64,000 nt of DNA from Planctomycetota bacterium (lineage in GTDB: Bacteria; Planctomycetota; UBA1135; GCA-002686595): assembly GCA_029259635.1 (NCBI GenBank), contig JAJDEU010000038.1:62001-126000 (forward strand), written 5' to 3'. Shown one piece after another: positions 38,226-47,015 of this stretch. The translations under genes were made by a program, and so were the position numbers. Within the stretch, counting starts at the first letter, position 1. Each line of letters starts with the position of its first letter. The notes beneath the pieces are model-generated. The model was not told the DNA's origin. It made no database searches and worked only from the letters and a program-made list of their open reading frames with translations.

Positions 38226-38903
38226 GTGAGTGGAACAAATCTCAGCGTCTTCGGAGTGTTCTTCGGCCTAGCGATCTGGTTCTTCTTCGAGCCCGTCAAG
38301 GAGCCCTTCCCGCGCGCCCCGGCGACCGCAGAAGTGTCTGCGGAGGACATCAGCACCGCCTCTCGGCGAGTTCGCATGAGCGAGCCTCCCGGCATCGGCG
38401 AGAACGAGTTCCGCTTGCAGTGCCAAGAGTGCCACAAGCTGTTCCCCTCGGACCGCGATGTGCGCGTCAAGCTCTCCCAGCACGAGAACATCCAACTGAA
38501 CCACGGGCTCAATAGCTGGTGCTTCAATTGCCACTCGCTCGAGGATCGCAACAAGCTCGTCATCCAGGGTGATGAAGAGATTGGCTATGACCGAGTCGAA
38601 GAGCTCTGTGCGAAGTGCCACGGCACGGTCTTTCGCGACTGGCAACGCGGGATGCACGGACGAACGAATGGCTATTGGGACGCCTCCCTCGGGGAGTCCA
38701 AACGCTTGGTCTGCACCGAGTGCCACGACCCGCATTCGCCGGCCTATCCGACTTACGAGCCCCTACCCGGTCCCAACACGCTGCGAATGGGCACCCCCCT
38801 CCAGTCCGGCCACGACGAGCGCAAACGCAACCCGCTCATGCAGTGGCGCGGCGCAACTAACCACGATTCGACCCAGTCGCAGCACTCGAAGGAGCAAGAG
38901 TGA
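38226..38903 (+). CDS. Membrane-anchored tetrahaem cytochrome c
   Basis: 225 residues, GTG start at 38226. An N-terminal hydrophobic anchor (LSVFGVFFGLAIWFFF) precedes four CxxCH haem sites: CQECH, CFNCH, CAKCH and CTECH. Further His residues (QHENIQLNH, GMHGR) could be distal ligands. It is the first gene of a four- or five-gene operon; its TGA overlaps the next GTG. It probably relays electrons between the NrfD-type quinol module and the octahaem protein on the periplasmic face. A role as anchored electron-transfer subunit is inferred from context. Confidence 0.85.
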   Translation: MSGTNLSVFGVFFGLAIWFFFEPVKEPFPRAPATAEVSAEDISTASRRVRMSEPPGIGENEFRLQCQECHKLFPSDRDVRVKLSQHENIQLNHGLNSWCFNCHSLEDRNKLVIQGDEEIGYDRVEELCAKCHGTVFRDWQRGMHGRTNGYWDASLGESKRLVCTECHDPHSPAYPTYEPLPGPNTLRMGTPLQSGHDERKRNPLMQWRGATNHDSTQSQHSKEQE

Positions 38904-39904
38904 CCGAAGATACCAAGCCCGAGTTCGCAGAAGTCACCAGCGAACGCAGTTTCAACCGCCGTGGCTTCCTGCGAAACGGCCTGACGGTTGTGGGAGCGAT
39001 GACGGCCTGCGTCGGAGCACTTAGCCCGCTTCGCGAACTCGATGGCGACGATATTCCGAGCGTCGAAAAGTTCCTCCAACGTCACTACAAGGAGATGAAC
39101 GGGGACGAGATGGCGAGCGCGCTTGATCGAATCCGGCGCGAGGTCAAGAAGCGTTGGGACATCGACCCGATCGTGCGCGACGTTCGCGCCAAAGACGGAG
39201 TCGAGTTCGTCTACGCGCTCAACCTGTCGCGCTGCATCGGCTGCCGTAAGTGCGTGCACGCTTGCGTCGAAGAGAACAACCAGAGTCGCTCTCCGGAACT
39301 CCAATACATTCGCGTGCTCGAGATGCCGCGCGGAACGACCGACATCGAGAAGGGCAATCATCACTACGACCGTCCGACGGTTCCCGACGATGACCACTTC
39401 TACATGCCGATTCAGTGTCACCAGTGCGCGGATGCGCCCTGCGTCAAGGTCTGTCCGGTCGAAGCGACCTGGACCGAGTCGGACGGAATCACCGTCATCG
39501 ACTACGACTGGTGCATCGGGTGCCGGTACTGCGAAGCCGCCTGTCCTTACTGGGCGCGGCGCTTCAACTACACCAAGCCGGAGATTCCGGCCGCGGACAT
39601 CAACCCGGAGATGAGCTATCTCTCCAATCGCCCGCGCGAGAAAGGCGTGATGGAGAAGTGCACCTTCTGCCTGCACCGCACTCGCGAGGGCAAGATGCCC
39701 GCTTGCCTCGAGGTCTGCCCGACCGGCGCTCGCAAGTTCGGCAACGTGCTCGACCCGGACAGCGAGGTCTCTCAAATCCTGAAGAACAAGCGCGTCTTCG
39801 TCTTGAAGGAGGAGGTCGGCACGCTGCCGCGCTTCTTCTACTACTTCGACGAGCGTTATCCGCGCAGTGAAGGCACCGCGGAGGCGACGGGAGAAGCCAA
39901 GTGA
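38900..39904 (+). CDS. Four-cluster ferredoxin subunit (NrfC/HybA-like) with Tat-type signal
   Basis: 334 residues, GTG at 38900 within GTGA. Near residue 20 the RRGFLRNG motif followed by a hydrophobic stretch is a probable Tat signal. Four 4Fe-4S motif groups are visible: CIGCRKCVHAC; CHQCADAPCVKVCP; CIGCRYCEAACP; and CTFC with CLEVCP. This is the standard iron-sulfur partner of NrfD-type membrane subunits in the CISM family, passing electrons between quinone site and periplasmic cytochromes. The next gene overlaps by four bases and encodes that membrane subunit. Confidence 0.9.
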   Translation: MTEDTKPEFAEVTSERSFNRRGFLRNGLTVVGAMTACVGALSPLRELDGDDIPSVEKFLQRHYKEMNGDEMASALDRIRREVKKRWDIDPIVRDVRAKDGVEFVYALNLSRCIGCRKCVHACVEENNQSRSPELQYIRVLEMPRGTTDIEKGNHHYDRPTVPDDDHFYMPIQCHQCADAPCVKVCPVEATWTESDGITVIDYDWCIGCRYCEAACPYWARRFNYTKPEIPAADINPEMSYLSNRPREKGVMEKCTFCLHRTREGKMPACLEVCPTGARKFGNVLDPDSEVSQILKNKRVFVLKEEVGTLPRFFYYFDERYPRSEGTAEATGEAK

Positions 39905-41181
39905 AAGAATACTTCCGCTTCCTCTGGCGCTGCTTCCGACTCAGCTTCATCGGCGATCGCCGCTATATCGCGTGGATGACCTTTCTCTCGGTCGTCGCGT
40001 TGTTCGGGCTGAACGCCTACGCCAAGCAGCTCGTCTTTGGTCTGGCCACCACCGGACTCACCGATCAGGTCTCCTGGGGCCTCTACATCGCGAACTTCAC
40101 CTTCTTGGTCGGCATGGCTGCCGCCGCCGTGATGCTCGTGATTCCGGTCTACGTCTACCGCAACAAAGAGCTCCATGACCTGGTGATCTTCGGCGAGTTA
40201 CTCGCCGTAGCGTCCATCATCATGTGTCTCTTGTTCGTCGTCGTCGATATGGGACGCGTCGATCGCATGCACCACATGTTGCTGCGCTTCAACTTCCCCA
40301 TCTCGATGCTGACCTGGGATGTCATCGTCCTCAATGTGTACTTGGTGCTGAACCTGCACATCTGCGGCTACCTGATCTACTGCGCCTATATGCACCGAAA
40401 GCCGAGCAAGGCTTTCTACATTCCGTTCGTGTTCCTCGCGATCCTGTGGGCAGTCAGCATCCACACCGTCACCGCCTTTCTCTACGTCGGACTCGGCGGC
40501 CGACCGTTCTGGAACTCCGCGATCATTGCGCCGCGCTTTTTAGCGTCAGCCTTTGCAGCCGGTCCAGCCTTCCTGATCCTGACCCTGATCGCGCTCGATC
40601 GCTTCACGGCCTACGTCGTCCAGGAGAAAGCCTTCCTGACCCTGCGGAACATCGTCACCGTCGCAATGACGATCAACATGTTCCTACTCGGGTGCGAGGT
40701 CTTCACCGAGTTCTATACCGACTCCGCGCACAGCGCTTCGGCCCGCTATCTCTTCCTGGGACTCAATGGCTACCACGGCTTGGTGCCTTGGATCTGGTCC
40801 GCGATCGGAATGAATACCGTCGCGCTCGTCATCCTGTATCTGCCGCTGACCCGCCGACGTCGGTTTATGTCTATCGCCTGCGCGCTCTTGATCGTCGGCA
40901 TCTGGATCGAAAAAGGCATGGGCCTCATCGTTCCCGCCTTCATCCCGACTCCGCTGGGCGAAATCGTCGAGTACAGCCCGAGCCTCAACGAGACTCTTGT
41001 GAGCCTCGGCATCTGGGCGTTCGGGCTTCTCATCTACACCATCTTCATTCGAATTACTGTGCCTGTTCTCTCGGGGCGACTTGCTGTCGATCGGCTCTAT
41101 CTTCGCGATGCCGTCGCTGATCTCCCCTGGTCCGCAGCCCGTCTCTCTGAAACCAAAGGAAACGAAGGATCTGCATCATGA
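39901..41181 (+). CDS. NrfD/PsrC-type integral membrane quinone-interacting subunit
   Basis: 426 residues, GTG start at 39901 overlapping the previous stop. About ten transmembrane helices, with the early WGLYIANFTFLVGMAAAAVM segment typical of NrfD/DsrP-like proteins. The family oxidises or reduces menaquinone/ubiquinone at the membrane and exchanges electrons with its four-cluster partner. Polar/charged residues inside helices (IMCLLFVVVDMGRVDRMHH) fit a proton-path role. It is followed by the octahaem gene (ATGA overlap), linking the quinone pool to that enzyme. Confidence 0.9.
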   Translation: MKEYFRFLWRCFRLSFIGDRRYIAWMTFLSVVALFGLNAYAKQLVFGLATTGLTDQVSWGLYIANFTFLVGMAAAAVMLVIPVYVYRNKELHDLVIFGELLAVASIIMCLLFVVVDMGRVDRMHHMLLRFNFPISMLTWDVIVLNVYLVLNLHICGYLIYCAYMHRKPSKAFYIPFVFLAILWAVSIHTVTAFLYVGLGGRPFWNSAIIAPRFLASAFAAGPAFLILTLIALDRFTAYVVQEKAFLTLRNIVTVAMTINMFLLGCEVFTEFYTDSAHSASARYLFLGLNGYHGLVPWIWSAIGMNTVALVILYLPLTRRRRFMSIACALLIVGIWIEKGMGLIVPAFIPTPLGEIVEYSPSLNETLVSLGIWAFGLLIYTIFIRITVPVLSGRLAVDRLYLRDAVADLPWSAARLSETKGNEGSAS

Positions 41182-42671
41182 AGACCCTGCTGAACGCCAT
41201 TGCTCTCGTCGCCCTGGCGTCTGTGTCTTTCGCAAACGGAGTCGAACTTCCTGCATGGATGAACGCTTCACCTCACGCCAAGACACCCGCCGTCCAAGCG
41301 ATTGGGCTCCGGGAGATCTCGGCCACGTCGAAGGAGTGCATCGAGTGCCACAAGAAGGAGAGCCCTGCCATCTATCAGATGTGGGGCGAGAGCTTGCACT
41401 TCCGGGGGAACGTCGGTTGCTTCGAGTGCCACGGCGCCGAGGAGACGGACGTCGACGGTTGGTTGCACGAGGGTCAGCTGATCTCGACCATCGTCAGCCC
41501 GAAGGACTGCTCGCGCTGTCACCCCAAAGAGGTCGAGGAGTTCGCGGGCTCGCACCACTCGAAGGCTGGTCGTATCCTCGGCTCGCTGGACAACGTGCTC
41601 GCCGAAGTCGTCGAAGGTAACCAAGGTCTGAAGACCGAAGGCTTCCCGATGGGCGTCTCTTCCGCTGCAGTGAACGGCTGCTGGCAATGCCACGGCTCGG
41701 AGATCAAAGTGCTCGAAAACGGACGCCTCGATCCCGCGACCTGGCCGAACAGCGGTATCGGACGCATCAACCCGGACGGCACCGAAGGCTCTTGCTCGGC
41801 CTGCCACACCCGGCACACCTTCTCTGCGGCACAGGCCCGTCACCCCGATACCTGCGGCAAGTGCCACATGGGACCGGACCACCCGCAGAAGGAGATCTAC
41901 GAGGAGTCCAAGCACGGCATCTCGTTCTTCGCAAACATCGACAAGATGAACCTGGAGTCGCCCAAATGGGTCGTCGGCGAGGACTACTCGGCGGCACCGA
42001 CCTGCGCGACCTGCCACATGTCGGCCACCTCGACTCAGGATGTAACCCACGACATCGGCTTGCGCATCAGCTGGAACAACCGGCCGGTGGTCTCGATTCG
42101 CCCCGAAGACTCGGACGCGAAGATGGGCCTGCCCGGAGCGAACATCAAATGGGACACCCGTCGAGCCAACATGGTCGACGTGTGCCTCAACTGTCACAAC
42201 CAGAACTGGGTGGACAACTTCTATGTCCAGTACGACAGCCTGATCGAGCTCTACAACGAGAAGTTCGCGAAGCCCGGATTGGCGCTCTACAACCTCGCCA
42301 AGCCGCTCATGCGACCGGTCGCCTTCGGCAACAAGATCGACTTCATCTGGTTCGAGCTCTGGCACCACGAAGGGCGTCGCGCTCGTCACGGCGCGTCGAT
42401 GATGGGTCCGGACTACACCCACTGGCACGGCACCTATGAGGTCGCCAAGCACTTCTACAGCGAGTACATCCCGGAGCTCCAGGAGCTCGCCGAGAAGAAC
42501 CTGCACTCCGACGATGCCGAGCGAGTCGCGAACGCGCAGGCGCTCCACGACAAGATCGATGCGGTGCTGAACAGCGATGATCACAAGTGGTACCTCGGTA
42601 AGATGGACCCGGCGGAGGCTGAGCGTCGCGCGGCCGCTGCGGAGGAATTCAAGGCGCGCTACAAGAAGTAG
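41178..42671 (+). CDS. Octahaem cytochrome c of the hydroxylamine oxidoreductase (HAO) family
   Basis: 497 residues with signal peptide (MKTLLNAIALVALASVSFA). Eight CxxCH motifs begin at residues 54, 81, 111, 168, 206, 226, 276 and 336, the HAO-family number. The conserved C-terminal segment HGASMMGPDYTHWHGTYEV (about 404-422) is present. HAO relatives either oxidise hydroxylamine or run reductively, for example on nitrite. Coupling to an NrfC/NrfD-type quinone module favours a quinol-linked reductase, but the direction is inferred. Whether a tyrosine equivalent to the P460 cross-link residue is present needs an alignment; Y413 is a candidate. A hairpin follows the gene. Confidence 0.85.
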   Translation: MKTLLNAIALVALASVSFANGVELPAWMNASPHAKTPAVQAIGLREISATSKECIECHKKESPAIYQMWGESLHFRGNVGCFECHGAEETDVDGWLHEGQLISTIVSPKDCSRCHPKEVEEFAGSHHSKAGRILGSLDNVLAEVVEGNQGLKTEGFPMGVSSAAVNGCWQCHGSEIKVLENGRLDPATWPNSGIGRINPDGTEGSCSACHTRHTFSAAQARHPDTCGKCHMGPDHPQKEIYEESKHGISFFANIDKMNLESPKWVVGEDYSAAPTCATCHMSATSTQDVTHDIGLRISWNNRPVVSIRPEDSDAKMGLPGANIKWDTRRANMVDVCLNCHNQNWVDNFYVQYDSLIELYNEKFAKPGLALYNLAKPLMRPVAFGNKIDFIWFELWHHEGRRARHGASMMGPDYTHWHGTYEVAKHFYSEYIPELQELAEKNLHSDDAERVANAQALHDKIDAVLNSDDHKWYLGKMDPAEAERRAAAAEEFKARYKK

Positions 42672-42686
42672 CCGCTGAACGGACTG

Positions 42687-42716
42687 GCGCCTGGCGAGGA
42701 CTCGCCGGGCGCCAAC
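42687..42716 (+). terminator. Hairpin after the octahaem gene
   Basis: TGGCGCCTGGCGAG pairs with CTCGCCGGGCGCCA (one G-U pair) around a tiny loop, 16 bases after the stop and 21 bases before the next ATG. No U-tract; it may attenuate or protect mRNA rather than end it. Confidence 0.5.
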
Positions 42717-42736
42717 GCGAACCCCGAGAGACAATC

Positions 42737-43270
42737 ATGAAGAAGCCGAAGCTCACCGAAGAAGATGGCTACGAAGCGCTCAAAGGTCACACACTGGACA
42801 AGGCGCTCTTGGCCCGTAGTCGGTATGGACCGAGCTTCGACGAGCAGTCGATGACAGAGCTTCTCGCCGATCCCGAGGTCGTGCGCTTCCCCACCGTGCT
42901 TCGGTTCGACGCGGACTCCCTGATGCCCGGAGAGTTCGCTTGGGCTCGCGCTCTCGGCGAGAGCCCGAGCGAAGGCTTTGCGCTGATCGTGCACCCGCAC
43001 TTCGAGGGACGCTGGGACGTGCTGCCGATGCTCATCGCCTACCACCTCGTCTCGATCAACTATCTCGACGTCGCGACGCAGGACGAAGCCGAACTCTTCG
43101 GCGCCGCGCTCCTCGGGATGGAGGTGCTCGACTACTACGACCAAGTCTGCGCACTGGCCGACTCGATTCCCGGAGCACCTCTGCCGCAAGAGACACCGGC
43201 AGAATTCGCAACGCCCGTTGCACCCGCCGCCACGGGTTGCGGCTCGGGCGGCTGCGGCTGTAGCCACTGA
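42737..43270 (+). CDS. Small protein with Cys/Gly-rich C-terminal tail, unknown function
   Basis: 177 residues, lacking a signal peptide, so probably cytoplasmic. The main part is helical and acidic (GYEALKGHTLDKALLARSRY; EDGY start) with no recognised domain. The last ten residues are CGSGGCGCSH, a metal- or cluster-binding-like tail. It lies 65 bases behind the octahaem gene on the same strand, so a role as accessory or assembly factor for the haem-protein module is possible but only inferred from position. Confidence 0.65.
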   Translation: MKKPKLTEEDGYEALKGHTLDKALLARSRYGPSFDEQSMTELLADPEVVRFPTVLRFDADSLMPGEFAWARALGESPSEGFALIVHPHFEGRWDVLPMLIAYHLVSINYLDVATQDEAELFGAALLGMEVLDYYDQVCALADSIPGAPLPQETPAEFATPVAPAATGCGSGGCGCSH

Positions 43271-43383
43271 TCGTTCGCATCGCGAGGAGACTCCCGTCCG
43301 GCGTGCAAGACCGGATTGCCACCTTCGCCTGTCGAAACTGAGGCCTACGCGTTAGCCTCACGCGCTCAACCGTCCCGGAGCGC

Positions 43384-43547
43384 TATCAGCCTGTGGCAAA
43401 AGTCATTCGCCCCCTGAGCGGCGTCCTTCCGGCCAGCTCGGCACCCAAAAGCCTCGCTGAATCTACGGATTCAGCTACGTTCCCGCGCACCGACCTGACC
43501 AAAAATCCGCTGCTCATGGAACGAAGCACTTTCACCACAGGCTGCTA
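43384..43547 (-). mobile_element. 164-bp TA-ended near-palindromic repeat, copy 3 (MITE-like)
   Basis: Reverse complement closely matches copy 2 along its whole length, including the central GCTGAATCC/GGATTCAGC hairpin. Forward ends are TATCAGCCTGTGGC and CACAGGCTGCTA. The last base, A at 43547, is also the first base of the ATG of the next gene. No ORF. Confidence 0.85.
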
Positions 43548-46500
43548 TGACTAAACTCCACCTTCCGCGGCGTACCTCTCTTCAGTTCACACTTGGCAGT
43601 TCGCTGTTCGCGCTCTTTGCTTGCGGGAGCCTGCCGTTCGCGACGGGATCGCTCGACGGCGACGCCGATAGTGAAAGCGAGGAAGAGACCGAAGAGGCGA
43701 ACTGGGATGTCAATCATCCGCCCGGGGAAGCGCGCGAGATTTCCATCGACGTCACCGAAGGCACGTGGCTCAGCCTCGACGTGAGCCCGGACGGGAAAGA
43801 GATCGCGTTCGATTTGCTCGGCGACATCTATGCCCTACCGATCGAGGGTGGCAAAGCGCGTGCGCTCACGTCCGGCATCGCTTGGGACATGCAGCCGCGC
43901 TTCAGCCCCGATGGAGAGTCGATCGCGTTTACAAGTGATCGCGAAGGCGGGGACAACCTGTGGGTCATGGATCGCGACGGCGGAAATGCGGAAGCGCTGA
44001 CGACCGAGGACTTCCGCCTCATGAACAGCCCCGCTTGGACGCCAGACGGTCGCGCGGTTGTCGGACACAAGCACTTTTCGAGTCGACGCTCCATCGGAGC
44101 CGGCGAGATTTGGATGGTTCACCGCTCTGGCGCAAAAGGTCTACAGATGACCGTCAAGCGCAACGAACAGAAGGATCTCGGCGAGCCGGTCTTCTCGCCC
44201 GACGGTCGCTACCTCTATTACAGTCACGACTCGACACCCGGCGACACCTTCGAATACAGCAAAGACTCGACGGGCCAGATCTATCAAATCGATCGCCTCG
44301 ACACGGAGACCGGGGAGATTCGAGCGATCGTCACGGGCCCGGGCGGCGCCTGTCGGCCCACGCCTTCACCGGACGGTAAGAGCCTGGCCTTCGTGCGCCG
44401 GCTCGACTTTGTCTCCACGCTGTTCGTCCTCGACCTCGCCTCCGGAGAGGCCCGCCCGATCTACGGACCGCTCGAGCGCGACATGCAGGAGACCTGGGCC
44501 ATCCACGGGGTCTATCCGAACATGGCCTGGTTGCCCGACTCGACGGAGCTCGTGCTCTACGCAAAAGGCAAGCTGCGCCGCGTCAACGTCGCCGACGGTT
44601 CTAGCGCACAGATCCCCTTCCACGTGAACGACACGCGCGAGATCCGCGAGGCCGTCCGCTTTCCCGTTGCCGTCGCCCCCACTGAGTTCGACGTCAAATG
44701 TCTGCGCCACGTCAGCGTCGCACCGGACGGCAGCCGCGTCGTCTATCAAACACTCGGCCACCTGTGGACGCGCGCTCTGCCCGACGGAACGCCGACGCGG
44801 TTGAGCGCCGACAATGACCACTTCGAGTTCTTTCCCGCCTTCAGCCGTGACGGCGAAAAAATCGCCTTCGTCACCTGGGACGACGAAGAGCTCGGCGCCG
44901 TCTGGGTCATGAACGCCGACGGCACAAACCTGACTCGCGTGACGACCGAACCCGGTCACTACATCACACCCGTCTTCTCGCCCGACGGAACGGAGCTCGT
45001 CTACCACAGAGTCGGCGGCGGCTATATCACCTCGCCGCTGTGGTCCTACGAGACCGGAATCTACCGAGTCAGCACGGATGGCGGCACGCCCGAACTCATC
45101 ACGCGCGATGGCAGCGAGCCCCAATTTGGTGCCGACCCCGAGCGCTTGTTCGTCGTTCGCAATGAGTACCAGCCCGATGCAGACCGACACACGCTCGTCT
45201 CCATCCAGCTCACTGACCGCAAGGAGGTCGTGCACTTCGCGAGCGCCAATGCCGTCGAATGGGAAATCTCGCCCGACGGAAAGTGGCTTGCCTTTTCCGA
45301 GCGCTACAAAGCGTCCATCGTTCCCGTACTGAACACCGGTCGAACGGTCGACATCAATCCGACCAGCGATGCTCTGCCGGTTGCAATCGTCTCCAAAGAC
45401 GCAGGCGAGAACCTGCAGTTCTCCGGCGACTCGAGTCGGATCTTTTGGTCACTCGGTCCGGTCTTGTACGAGCGCGAGCTCACCGACGCATTCGCTTTCC
45501 TCGAAGGCGCGCCCGACGAGTTGCCGGAGCCCGTCGCCACGGGCCGCAACATCGCGTTCACGCACCCCACGATCGAATCGATCGGCACCTACGCGTTGAC
45601 CGGCGCGCGCCTCATCACCATGGTCGGCGAGGAGGTCATCGAGTCCGGCACGATTGTCGTGCGCGACAACCGAATCGCAGCGGTGGGCCCCGCCGACACC
45701 ATCGCCCTCGAACCCGGCGTCCCCTCGATCGACTGTTCCGGTCTCACGATCATGCCCGGCCTCATCGACGTGCATGCCCACGGCGGCCAGGCGATGAACG
45801 ATTTAACGCCGCAAGCGAACTGGATTCACCACGGCAACCTCGCGTTTGGAGTCACGACGATTCACGACCCGTCGAACAATACGAACTCGATCTTCGCGGC
45901 AGCCGAGCTCGCGAAAGCCGGCCTAATCCTCTCGCCGAGGACCTATTCGACTGGAACGATTCTCTACGGCGCACAAGGTTCATTCAAAGCCGAAGTCGAC
46001 TCACTCGATGACGCTCTCGCTCACCTGCGCCGACTCAAAGCGGTCGGTGCCATCTCGGTGAAGAGCTACAACCAACCGCGTCGCGATCAACGTCAACAGG
46101 TTCTCGAAGCCGCACGCCAACTCGAAATCATGGTCGTCCCCGAAGGCGGTTCCCTGTTCGAGCACAACATGACTATGGTCATCGACGGGCACACCGGCAT
46201 CGAGCACAGCCTGCCGGTCGAGGCCATCTACGACGATGTGAAACAGCTGTGGGGTTCGACCGGAGTCGGCTATACACCGACATTGGTCGTCGGTTATGGC
46301 GGGATCTGGGGCGAGAACTATTGGTACGAGCACCTCGACGTCTGGCGCCATGAACGCTTGCGAAACTTCGTACCGCGCTCGATCATCGAGCCGCGTTCGA
46401 GGCGGCGCCCCAAAGCACCGGAAGAGGACTACAACCACCTGCGCAGCTCCTGCATCACCAAAGCGCTCATCGACGCCGGCGGTAAGGTCCAGCTCGGCGC

Positions 46501-46885
46501 GCACGGCCAGCTCGCGGGCTTCGCCGCTCACTGGGAGATTTGGATGTTTGCTCAGGGTGGCATGACCGAGCTCGAGGCGCTGCGCTCCGCGACACTCTCC
46601 GGTGCCGAGTACATCGGGCTCGATGCTGACCTCGGATCGATCGAAAACGGCAAGCTCGCCGACCTTATGGTTCTTGAAGCCAATCCGCTCGAGAACATTC
46701 GAAACACCGACTCCGCGCGCTTTACGATTCTCGGCGGTCGAGTCCTCGACTCGCGGACGATGCAGACGATCGATCCCGCGACCATGAATCGCGGAGAGCA
46801 ACCCAGCTACTTCTGGCAGGGACTCGAATCTGGAATCGGCGTCGAGAATCCCGTGAGTTGCTCCGGTTGTCTAGGCTCGCACTAA
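43547..46885 (+). CDS. Lipoprotein with WD40/TolB-like propeller and C-terminal amidohydrolase domain
   Basis: 1112 residues. The ATG at 43547 is shared with the end of a 164-bp repeat; a lipoprotein signal follows (LFALFACG). Residues about 60-640 hold PD40/TolB-type propeller repeats (SPDGKEIAFD; PRFSPDGESIAFTSD; SPDGTELVYHRVG). The amidohydrolase domain (about 680-1090) has an intact HxH (H743, H745 in LIDVHAHGG), a candidate lysine ligand (VKSYNQP), GIEHS and LGAHGQ. Propeller-amidohydrolase fusions are a known family of exported enzymes with undefined substrates, possibly peptide-derived. It is unlinked to the nine-gene array, 14 kb away. Confidence 0.85.
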   Translation: MTKLHLPRRTSLQFTLGSSLFALFACGSLPFATGSLDGDADSESEEETEEANWDVNHPPGEAREISIDVTEGTWLSLDVSPDGKEIAFDLLGDIYALPIEGGKARALTSGIAWDMQPRFSPDGESIAFTSDREGGDNLWVMDRDGGNAEALTTEDFRLMNSPAWTPDGRAVVGHKHFSSRRSIGAGEIWMVHRSGAKGLQMTVKRNEQKDLGEPVFSPDGRYLYYSHDSTPGDTFEYSKDSTGQIYQIDRLDTETGEIRAIVTGPGGACRPTPSPDGKSLAFVRRLDFVSTLFVLDLASGEARPIYGPLERDMQETWAIHGVYPNMAWLPDSTELVLYAKGKLRRVNVADGSSAQIPFHVNDTREIREAVRFPVAVAPTEFDVKCLRHVSVAPDGSRVVYQTLGHLWTRALPDGTPTRLSADNDHFEFFPAFSRDGEKIAFVTWDDEELGAVWVMNADGTNLTRVTTEPGHYITPVFSPDGTELVYHRVGGGYITSPLWSYETGIYRVSTDGGTPELITRDGSEPQFGADPERLFVVRNEYQPDADRHTLVSIQLTDRKEVVHFASANAVEWEISPDGKWLAFSERYKASIVPVLNTGRTVDINPTSDALPVAIVSKDAGENLQFSGDSSRIFWSLGPVLYERELTDAFAFLEGAPDELPEPVATGRNIAFTHPTIESIGTYALTGARLITMVGEEVIESGTIVVRDNRIAAVGPADTIALEPGVPSIDCSGLTIMPGLIDVHAHGGQAMNDLTPQANWIHHGNLAFGVTTIHDPSNNTNSIFAAAELAKAGLILSPRTYSTGTILYGAQGSFKAEVDSLDDALAHLRRLKAVGAISVKSYNQPRRDQRQQVLEAARQLEIMVVPEGGSLFEHNMTMVIDGHTGIEHSLPVEAIYDDVKQLWGSTGVGYTPTLVVGYGGIWGENYWYEHLDVWRHERLRNFVPRSIIEPRSRRRPKAPEEDYNHLRSSCITKALIDAGGKVQLGAHGQLAGFAAHWEIWMFAQGGMTELEALRSATLSGAEYIGLDADLGSIENGKLADLMVLEANPLENIRNTDSARFTILGGRVLDSRTMQTIDPATMNRGEQPSYFWQGLESGIGVENPVSCSGCLGSH

Positions 46886-47015
46886 TCCGGAATCGGGGTG
46901 GCGGAACGCAACTCGCCCCAGTTCTGCGCGGATCTGACGCGGGAAAACGAGAATTTTCGGGCGGAACACCGAAGCCATCCCCGACACCTCACGCGATCAC
47001 TTATCAATAGCCTTC

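Noticed and set aside
41268..42734. 488-codon minus-strand ORF opposite the octahaem gene
   Set aside because: The plus strand has eight CxxCH motifs and a signal peptide; the minus frame is a shadow.
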